Source: Ophiostoma sp. CBS 140.51 (lineage: Eukaryota > Ascomycota > Sordariomycetes > Ophiostomatales > Ophiostomataceae). From it: a stretch of DNA of 26,895 bases. Of this stretch, positions 19,432-26,895 are shown piece by piece (position 1 is the stretch's first letter; every line of letters begins with the position of its first letter). The stretch spans positions 1 to 26,895 of the forward strand of contig JANSLP010000401.1 of the NCBI GenBank assembly GCA_029298735.1. Direction: 5' to 3'. The position numbers were made by a program, and so were the translations under genes. The notes beneath the pieces were generated by a model. It did not search any database. It was given only the letters and a program-made list of their open reading frames with translations, and was not told the DNA's origin.

Positions 19432-20220
19432 ATGTCAGCCGACCTCACTAACAGTCCTATGGGGACTCTGTACAGTCCTACACCGTCGCCCCAAAATACA
19501 AACGTCGACCCCCATCTTCTTCAGAAACAACACGTCGTTCAGTCCGACCCCATATGACTCGCTGTCATCAGATACGGACACGGTACCCAAACCTCGGCGA
19601 TTGGTCACGGGCATCCGCTGGGTGTTTACCCTTGTCGCCATTTTATTAGCCAATCTTCTCTACGGACTCGACACAACCATTGCCGCATCCATTCAAGAAT
19701 CAGTATCCTCCACATATGCCAACGGCGTATCGGAACTGGGTTGGTTAGGCTACGGCTTTGGCCTCGGGTCGGCCGCCGCCATCTTACCGCTCGGAAAGGC
19801 CTATGGCGTGTTTAATGTGAAGTGGCTCTATCCGCTCTGCCTTGTGCAATTTGGGGCTGGCAGTATCCTGTGGTACAGAACCATCCATAGCAGCCCTCAT
19901 CGTTGGCCGTGTGTGGGCTGGTGTCGGGGGTGCCGGCATGTATCTGGGGTCAGCAATGGTAGCACTAATAATAAAGACAACGTATTTATTTGGCTAACAG
20001 TCTTCACCAGAACTCTCAATTTGATGTCTGCAATTCCACTTCCCAATGAGCGGCCCGTCTACATGTCCGTCGTCGTTATTGCGTACGGTATCGGTTATAT
20101 GCTTGGCCCAATCGTGGGCGGCCTTCTGAGTGACAACTCGGCCACCTGGCGATGGGTAAGTTCGTCTCTCCGTTAAATTAACATTTATACTTTTTTACTA
20201 ATATAGAATTAATTAATCTG
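19432..20220 (+). pseudogene. MFS transporter, N-terminal half only, frameshifted
   Basis: The ATG at 19432 starts a polar leader. About 120 bases later the frame shifts by one into the first membrane segments (RWVFTLVAILLANLLYGLDT). Family order continues: GWLGYGFGLGSAAAI, GKAYGVFNVKWLY, then an apparent two-base loss near 19873 before IVGRVWAGVGGAGMYLG (the antiporter motif C region). A 62-nt intron (19949-20010) leads to LNLMSAIPLPNERPVYMS, then GYMLGPIVGGLLSDNSATWRW. A second intron (20156-20206) is followed by a short LINL-like piece, after which MFS homology stops. Only about six of fourteen expected membrane segments exist, and the sequence runs straight into a GH3 gene. It resembles efflux pumps of the same broad type as the upstream MFS remnant. 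Confidence 0.85.
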
Positions 20221-20261
20221 TCACGGGCAACATGTGCTCAACAAAAACTGACAATACGTCT

Positions 20262-22401
20262 TCAGCCCAAGGGCATGCTCACCCCCCCGGCTACGGCCAT
20301 GGGGGCAACTTTCGACACGAACATCATGCGCGAGACCGGCGCCATGCTGACCCCCAAGGCACGAGAGCGAAACTACGATGTGCTCCTTGGCCCCACTGTC
20401 TTCCTCCAGCGCTCGCCCTTGATTGGTCGTGGATTCGAGGCGTTTGCCGAAGATCCCTGGCTGAGTGGCATGATGTCCTCAGAGTATGTCAATGGCGTCC
20501 AGGCCGGCGGCGTTGCCTGCTCCATCAAGCATTTTGCTGCCTACGACCAGTCGATGAACTCGACTGAAGACGCCATTGTGGCCGCGGAGCGAACGCTGCG
20601 CGAAACACACCTCTTACCCTTTCAGCTGGCCGTCAAACACGCCAACCCCTGGTCCTTCATGACATCTTATAACAAGATCAGCGGAACACATGATGCCAGC
20701 GAGAAAGTGTGGCTGACGGACAAAGTGCTGCGCCAAGACTGGGGCTGGGAGGGCTTGGTGATGAGCGACTGGTTCGGCACTTACAGTACGACCGAGGCCG
20801 TGGTGGCTGGTCTGGACTTGGAGATGCCGGGACCCGCGCGGTGGCGAGGCGACCTCCTGCGCTGTACTGTTCTCAGCCGCAAGCTCAAAATGTCATCCAT
20901 TGACGCTTGTGTGCAGAACCTACTCCATCTCATCAACAAACTCAAGGTGCACAAGTATCGACACGAAAACACAGCCCAGTACGAAGACACGCCAGACAAA
21001 AAGGACTTGTGCCGCACAATCACCAGCAATTCGATGGTGCTCCTCAAGAACAAGAACAATCCTCTCCCCTTGGATCCTACTGCGAAACAAACATACGGTC
21101 TAATTGGGCCTGCCGTCACTATCCCGGCAACCAGCGGGGGCGGCTCTGGTGATCTACGGCCGTACTACATCTCACGGCCACTGAAGGCAATGAAGGAAGT
21201 TGTCGGTGAAGACAATGTCAAGGTCGCCATTGGCTGTTCCGATAAGATTCCTTTCCTATAAATTTCATTTTCTGCAGCCCGAGTTTTAACAATCGTTTAT
21301 TGTTACTTTTGCAGGTGCCATCTTTCTGCCCTATCAAGAAAGTGATACGCGCGTCCCGGACTCGAACCAGCCAGGTTACCTCTTGCACTGGTATACGAGC
21401 GGCCCTGAAAGCGACCCCAGCCTCAAGCCGACCGCCACCATGACAGGCGAGCAAGCCCAGATGCACATTGGCGACAGCATTCCTGACGGCAACGGCGCCC
21501 GCTACTGGCTGAAAGTGTCCACCATATATACTGCGCCCAAAACCACCACCATCCAGCTGGGTCTTTGTGCTGTCGGCAAGGCCAAAATGTTCGTAGACCG
21601 CCTCATTGAAGAGGTTATCAAGGCAAACCCAAAGACGGTACGAGATATCTGTTTTCTTCATTGGATAGTTCATAATGCTTCCCCTTACTAACTTGATAGA
21701 TTGTCGTCACCCAAGCAGGATGCCCAATCACGATGCCTTGGCTCGACCAGGCTTCCACTGTTTTCCATGCCTGGTATGGCGGCCAAGAGACTGGCCACGG
21801 TATCTCCGACGTGCTCTTTGGCAAGACAAATCCCAGTGGACGAGTCTCCGTCACGTTCCCCAATCGCCTCAAGCACTCACCTGCGTTTCCCAACTTTGGA
21901 AAGTCAGACTACGAGATTGTCTACGGCGAGGGAGTCTTTATTGGGTACCGTTACTATGAGAAGACGCTGCACGACACGCTCTTCTACTTCGGCTACGGCC
22001 TGTCCTACACTAACTTTGAGTACTCAAATTTGCAAGCTCCAAAGACCGTTGTTCCCGAACACGGCGACGTCAAGTTTGATGTCACTGTCGATGTGAACAA
22101 TACGGGAGGCCGTGATGGCCACGAAGTGGTACAGGTCTATGTCTCGGATTTGAAGAGCTGTGTGCAGCGCCCCGTCAAGGAACTCAAGGGGTTCAAGAAG
22201 GTGTGGATCAGGGCTGGGGCCTGTGAGACAGTCACTGTGTCTCTCGGTAAGTATGCACTCTCGTACTAGAGCGACAGTCTTGACAAGTGGCTGGCCGAAG
22301 CGGGAACTTTCCTTGTTATCGTCAGTAAGAGCGCCAAACCAGTGGACGAAGTTGCATCGTTGGAGATTGAGCTCTTGGGGAGTTTCACATGGACTATCTA
22401 G
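20262..22401 (+). pseudogene. GH3 beta-glucosidase, 5'-truncated and internally deleted
   Basis: The sequence enters GH3 homology mid-domain (KGMLTPPATAMGATFD) and continues with LLGPTVFLQRSPLIGRGFEA, FAEDPWLSG, CSIKHFAAYDQ, and the nucleophile Asp in VMSDWFGTYST (GAC at 20767-20769). A partial PA14 carbohydrate-binding insert follows (YQESDTRVP .. GARYWLKVSTIYTAPKTT), then an abrupt jump to LIEEVIKANPKT. A 65-70-nt intron leads to VVTQAGCPITMPWLDQA, WYGGQETGHG, EGVFIGYRYYEKT, and the fibronectin-III-like C-terminus. About 80 N-terminal residues are missing. The stretch between PA14 and LIEEV, where fungal GH3 enzymes carry the acid/base motif, is also missing. A stop without a clear splice donor lies at 21259, and a TAG at 22267 stands in a likely Trp codon. 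The enzyme would release glucose from beta-glucosides; this copy cannot. Confidence 0.9.
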
Positions 22402-22656
22402 CTAGATATAAAGTTTTTGTGTATTTGGTTAAAACCGACATTTATCTGTATAAATTTTACCATTATCTTTCCAAATAATACGTTGAAATTGATTGACATT
22501 ATTTACGTTCTTTTTCGAACCGCCTCTCCCCTTTTCTTTTTTAAAAAAAAGACATCGCTTTTTAAGTCATTTCTTTTCAATTGGTATTATTGTCTACGAT
22601 TAGTTGTTTGTATCGACATGTTCGTATTTATATCCCAACTCAATATCGTTCTTCTT

Positions 22657-23784
22657 TCACTTCCCTATCCACCACTCGCCGAGAACCTTGTTAATGCTTC
22701 GTTGAAGACCACACACCGCAGAGCTACCGTGATCTTCTAGATCAAAGATCTGCAGCCAAACGTCTTGCAACCTTCCGCTGTCACGTAACCGACTCGCCAA
22801 ATCGATTGCATTCTTGTTCATTCTCTTTGATTTGACATCCTCCCGTCGACGTTCAAACCAGTCATCCGCATCGCCTGGCTTTTGCAACAAGTCCTCTTCG
22901 GCGGTTCCGGTAGTGATGTACAATCTGGACGGGACCGCCGAACATCTGGCAATGAACTCTTCTTCTTGTTCTTTGATTGAACAGTCGTTGAACCAGATGG
23001 AAGGGCTTGCTGAAACGTACGTATCAAACACGCCCGGCTCTGTGAACAGCGAAAACAGTGTGAATAGACCGCCAAACGAGTGACCAAACAGCACTTTTCT
23101 CATCTCAGCCAGGGGTACAGATGGCAGTATATCCTGAACCGCCGGCAGAACTTCGTCGACAAGCGATCGTTGGAATGTGGCTGCACCGCCGTACCGCACT
23201 TGTGGCTTCCCGTCCTGTCCATGTCCATGGCTTGGACCGCCGCCCTGCCGTGGCTTCCACGTGGGCAGACCCTTCTTGCTTGGCGGTGTCATATCAAAAA
23301 CGCGCCGGTCCATGGCAAAGACTGACTCGGATATAGGATAGCCAACACCCACGACAATAGTCTTCTTCCGAGCGACAAACTGGTGGCGTCGGATGATATC
23401 GGTGGCAGTTGCGAAATAAGCATTGCCGTCAAGAACAAAGCTAGGCAGCGAGAGACGTGAAGAAGAAAAACGAGACAGAACACGCGTCAGTCGAGCGAAC
23501 TTATGCAAGCGAAGCTTGGCGACCCGCTGCCAAGATGTACAAAGAGAAAGGGGTAAACGAGACTGGAAGGAAAACAACAAAAACAGAGAAAAAATTTCAA
23601 CGCGAGCCGAAAAAACTTACATAACTGGAACATCTGATAACTGTTCATCACCGCAGTGGTTTCCATCCTCCGACCACCCCAAGGGCCACGAGACCATGAT
23701 CTGAAGCTGGCCGCATTGCGTGTCGATGATGCGCTGGGCCGTGTTGGGAAACGACACGGGGTTCGTGGGGGTTGACGTCAACAT
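22657..23784 (-). CDS. Siderophore esterase-like alpha/beta hydrolase (IroE/EstB type)
   Basis: Two exons (23784-23621 and 23440-22657) encode 315 residues. The 180-nt intron (23441-23620, GTAAGT..CCTAG) joins SDVPV to IFVLDGNAYF in phase 2, and translating straight through the intron would lose homology. The protein belongs to the esterase-D/enterochelin-esterase-like alpha/beta hydrolases. It has VLDGNAYFATATDIIRRHQ, VVGVGYP, nucleophile Ser176 in FGHSFGGLF, SPSIWFND, YITTGTAEED, and a late His292 in LEDHGSS. In fungi, relatives such as EstB hydrolyse fusarinine-type siderophores in the cytosol to release iron. The function here is inferred from family and from the neighbouring divergent siderophore transporter. 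No signal peptide is evident. A role on other esters remains possible. The gene looks intact. Confidence 0.85.
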
Positions 23785-24023
23785 GCAGTCTTTTCGTGTG
23801 CTTTCTCGTGTTTGATCTGGTGTTTCTTGTCGATTTTTTCTCTTTTCTCTTTCTCTTCTCGTTTGCTACCGTCGTCTCGTCTCTGTCGTTGATTTTATCT
23901 TGCGGAGCGAAATATCCTCATATATCTTTATCGTGGTTCCGAACCTCGGAAAGAGTCCGCCTTGGACCCGCTCGAGTGGACCACGGCAGTCTTGGCGATC
24001 ATCGCATCCTATTGCCAACATCG

Positions 24024-24042
24024 GATTAGATTAGATTAGATA
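24024..24042 (+). repeat. GATTA x3 tandem run ending in GATA
   Basis: Three GATTA units are followed by GATA, inside the divergent siderophore promoter. The final AGATAG is a GATA-factor core; the GATTA units are one base off. It may be a degenerate GATA cluster or a simple repeat. Confidence 0.7.
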
Positions 24043-24564
24043 GGTCCTGTGCTGGATCTTTGCTGCACCTTTTTTTTATGACTTTTCTTTATTTCATCGC
24101 GGACTCGGCCGGCAGTCTCAAGTCCTACTGGCCTTTGCCGGCCGCCTTCACACCACCCGCTGCCGCCAAGACGCCTTGTGTAGTCATGTTAACCTTGTTT
24201 TGCATGGTGGATTGGAGACTGGTGCACACAAATTGGATACCAAACTGGACACAGGTCAGATGGATGTGCCTCCGTGCGCCATGTGAATGAACTATGGGAC
24301 TATGCAGTCTTTTCAGTCTTTCGTTTAATTTTTTATTTATTTTCGCTTCCCACTTTTGATTTCCGCTTTTTTACGTTCTGACATTGGAAAATCTTTTGCA
24401 GGCTCGTCTCGCGACCTCGGAGCTACGAGCACGCGTGGACAAGAGAAAAGGTCTGGAAAATGGGAAAGTGGGCAGAGAAATGGAGAGATCGGCACAGACC
24501 CGTTCTATGTATAAAGAGGTGATCGGCTGCCACGTTATGATCGTACATTGTATTTTCCATGTCC

Positions 24565-24573
24565 ATCAGATAA
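24565..24573 (+). promoter_or_regulatory. Iron-GATA site ATCAGATAA (distal)
   Basis: This is a perfect match to ATCWGATAA, the extended site bound by fungal iron-sensing GATA repressors (SreA/SRE family). It lies 60 bases before the transporter ATG. Confidence 0.75.
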
Positions 24574-24596
24574 TTTCGATTAGTTTGATGGGTTTG

Positions 24597-24605
24597 ATCA
24601 GATAA
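24597..24605 (+). promoter_or_regulatory. Iron-GATA site ATCAGATAA (proximal)
   Basis: This is a second perfect ATCWGATAA match, 32 bases downstream of the first (about three helical turns) and ending 27 bases before the transporter ATG. It probably lies at or within the 5' leader. Confidence 0.75.
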
Positions 24606-24632
24606 CTACCCGTTTTTGCCACATCGCCAACT

Positions 24633-26629
24633 ATGACCACCGTCGAAGATCCGACCAAGTCCGGCGTCAACGCTGCCGTGGCAGACTCCGATGAGGAGCG
24701 CGCCCGCACGCAGACGCTGGCAGAGACCAATGCCGAGATTCTGAAGAGATCGTGGTCGCGCCGGGCCTTGATCATTGCTTTTGTCGGGTGAGTTTATTGT
24801 CTTTTCCTATCTCCCTACCTGCTACTGACATCCTTTGCTTGCAGCCTCTTCGCCGCCACGTTCATCCTGTCGTTCATCAAATACTCTACCAAGGTCTACA
24901 CAGCCTATGCCACGAGTGACTTCAAGGGCCACTCGGAGCTCACGACGGCCAATGTCGTCTACACGATTATGAACATGGCCACCTTCCCTATCCTGGCCCA
25001 GCTGTCCAACGTCTTTGGCCGTGCCGAGGCCTTTGTGATTGCCGTTCTGTTCCTGACCCTGTCCATGGTTCTGTACGCCGCCAGCGGCAACATTGCCACC
25101 TACATTGCCAGTGGCATCTTCGACTCCATTGGTGATACCGGTTTCACCATTATGCAGCAGGTCTTTGTGGCTGACACGACCAACCTGCTCAACCGTGGTC
25201 TCTGGTCGTCTCTGCCCGAGGCCATTGGTGCCATTCCCACGCTGTACCTGGGTACCATTGTTGCCGAAAGTGTGCTCAAGCACTCCACCTGGCGCTGGGG
25301 CTACGGCATGTGGGCTATTGCCATGCCCATCTGCGCTGCTCCTTTGATCATCAGCGTATTCTGGCTGCAGCGCAAGGCCAAGAAGAATGGCTACCACAAT
25401 CCTCGTGCCTGGGGCTCGCTGTCTAAGACGGAACCTCTCTGGAAGCGTCTGTTTGAGCTGGTCTGGTTAGATCTCGATATTGTCGGCTGCGTCCTGCTCG
25501 TGGCCGGCCTAGCCCTTGCTCTGGTTCCTCTGACTCTCACCGGCAGCAGTGCTTCTCAACGCTGGCACGAGGCGTCGTTCATTGCCATGTTCGTCGTCGG
25601 CATTGTCATCATTGGCCTTTTTGTCCTCTGGGATGCCTTTGTTGCTCATAAGCCGTTTGTGCCGTTCCGCATGATCCGCCACCGCACTGTCATTGCCGCC
25701 TGCTGCCTGTCCATGCTTGATTTCTTCCACTACTCGTGCTTCTCGCTCCTATTCCCCAGTTTCCTGCAAGTTGCTGGCCACTACTCGGCCGGCCACGCCT
25801 CTCGCATTGAGTAAGTCGATGTTGTCTCCCCCTCCTCCTCCTCCTCCTCTTCTTCTTCTTGTTCCCTTTTGCCCACTAACAAATCAGCAACTCTCTGCGT
25901 GTGTCGTTCCAGGTTGCATCTCTCTTTGTCGGAGTGCTTATGAAGTACACCCGCCGCTCCAAGCCGTTCATCTTCATTGGTGTTCCGTTGATGATTCTCG
26001 GCCAGGGCCTACAGATTTACTTTGTCAGCATGCCCCATGGTAGCGTTGCCAACGAGGCGTCGGTTGTCACAGCCAAGGTCCTCGTCGGTGTTGGTCGTGG
26101 TTTCTACCAGACTGCTGTCCAGGTCTCCATCCAGGCCGTCGTTTCCAAGGAGGATGTTGCCGTCGTGACTGGTGTCTTCTTTGCTGCCATGAACTTTGGT
26201 GCTTCCATCGGCACCAGTGTCGGTGGTGCCATCTGGAACGGTATTCTTCCCGGTCGTCTGACTGACTACCTGCCCGCAGAAGGCAAGGCTCAAGCCCAGG
26301 CCATTTTCAAGTCCATTGTTGTGGCTCAGAAGTACGCTGTCGGCTCGCCCATGCGTCTTGCCATTGATCACGCTTACCGTGATACCATGCGCTATATTGC
26401 CATTGCTGCCACGGCTGGTCTGGCACCCATGATTTTCCTCATGTTCCTGGTCAAGAACGTTGACCTTGGCAAGAAGCAACCGGGCAGTGACGAGGTAATG
26501 GCGTTTGAGCGCGTCGTCCACGAGAAGGAGGCGGAAGATCTCCGTGCTCTTCCGTCCAAGGCTGTTAACGATGAGGTCGTCGCTGAGACCAAGGCCGTCA
26601 ACACCAAGACTGGGCCGCAGAAACTGTAA
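24633..26629 (+). CDS. Siderophore-iron transporter, MFS (Mir/SIT family)
   Basis: Three exons (24633-24787, 24845-25810, 25888-26629) encode 620 residues. The introns are 57 nt (GTGAGT..GCAG) and 77 nt (GTAAGT, CTAAC branch, CAG). The protein has a polar N-terminus, about fourteen hydrophobic segments and a charged cytosolic tail. Siderophore-transporter marks are FIKYSTKVYTAYATSDF, a PILAQLSNVFGRAEAF loop, GDTGFTIMQQVFVADTTNL, NRGLWSSLPEAIGAIPTLYLG, STWRWGYGMWAI, and a C-terminal VGVGRGFYQTAVQVSIQAVV. It imports ferric siderophores across the plasma membrane with protons. Pairing with the divergent esterase suggests one module: import the ferric siderophore, then hydrolyse it. Two ATCAGATAA sites lie just before the start. 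The exact siderophore cannot be told from sequence. Intact. Confidence 0.94.
25827..25861 (+). repeat. CCT/TCT microsatellite in transporter intron 2
   Basis: A run of CCT triplets passes into TCT triplets within the 77-nt intron, between donor and branch point. It is a polypyrimidine microsatellite likely to vary in length between strains. Confidence 0.8.
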
Positions 26630-26895
26630 ATTTCTGTGCCGTAAACAACAAGTTCGTTTCCTTTGAGGCAATCATCTGTTACAAGGGGGCTGTGATTGGA
26701 GGTGTCATAGACTGTTTTCAGTCAACATAAATTGGGTCTATCTGGAGCAACATTCTACATAAAATTTCTTCTATTTGTTCATTACCCATTTAATTCAGAT
26801 ACGTGAACATTTTCATGTTCATTTTTATTGCGAACTTATTTATGTTTCACAATTGCATTTACATCAAAGTTATTTGGGTAGGTTTCTGACATTTT

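Larger units (their letters stand above)
23785..24632. promoter_or_regulatory. Shared divergent promoter of siderophore esterase and transporter
   Basis: This 848-base spacer separates the start codons of two divergent iron-related genes. It contains two perfect ATCAGATAA sites near the transporter start, a GATTA tandem run ending in AGATAG (24024-24042), and a TTATCT (GATA on the minus strand) at 23895-23900. Pyrimidine-rich tracts (23815-23880, 24300-24370) are typical of fungal promoters and leaders. The GATA content fits control by an iron-responsive GATA repressor. Confidence 0.65.

Noticed and set aside
24384..24605. 73-codon plus-strand frame in the siderophore promoter
   Set aside because: It overlaps the GATA sites and leader and shows no domain. 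It is more likely chance.
1..26895. tRNA, rRNA or CRISPR features
   Set aside because: No cloverleaf-like box A/box B pair, rRNA-like block or regularly spaced repeat array was seen on reading. A covariance-model scan was not available.

Overview
This window is genomic DNA of a filamentous ascomycete (Pezizomycotina). The evidence is short spliceosomal introns of 51 to 81 nt (one of 180 nt) with GT..AG ends and CTAAC/CTGAC-type branch points, fungus-specific gene fusions (BioD-BioA), fungal families (CYP55 P450nor, Mir-type siderophore transporter, Zn2Cys6 regulator), and mutations of the repeat-induced point mutation (RIP) type. The species cannot be named from the sequence alone.

Layout. 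158-3529 (-) is a full-length nitrate reductase gene (niaD type) destroyed by RIP-like C-to-T/G-to-A change. 3956-6277 (-) and 6725-8047 (+) are an intact, divergently transcribed biotin pair: a fused dethiobiotin synthetase/DAPA aminotransferase and a KAPA synthase. 8191-8947 (-) and 9528-10596 (+) are a divergent vitamin B6 pair (SNO/PDX2 glutaminase and SNZ/PDX1 synthase), both broken by RIP-type nonsense changes. 11037-12789 (-) is an intact nine-exon P450nor (CYP55, fungal nitric oxide reductase) with two plausible start codons that would give a mitochondrial and a cytosolic form. 13855-14880 (-) is a Tc1-type transposase with one internal stop, next to a 76-bp foldback sequence.

From 15030 to 22401 lies a graveyard: a divergent MFS efflux pump/Zn2Cys6 regulator pair, then the N-terminal half of a second MFS pump joined directly to a 5'-truncated, internally deleted GH3 beta-glucosidase. 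The right end, 22657-26629, is an intact siderophore module: an IroE/EstB-like esterase (-) and a Mir-type siderophore-iron transporter (+) transcribed from a shared 0.85-kb region. That region has two perfect ATCAGATAA iron-GATA sites just before the transporter start.

Functionally, three intact islands (biotin synthesis, NO reduction, siderophore-iron uptake) sit between decayed paralogue-like genes. Both BioA and BioF need pyridoxal phosphate, which makes the neighbouring dead PLP-synthase pair notable. The dead nitrate reductase and live NO reductase are both nitrogen-oxide genes about 7.5 kb apart. RIP acts on duplicated DNA, so working copies of niaD, SNZ and SNO may well exist elsewhere in this genome. 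No tRNA, rRNA or CRISPR array was recognised. The last 266 bases (26630-26895) are AT-rich 3' flank with no recognisable gene.
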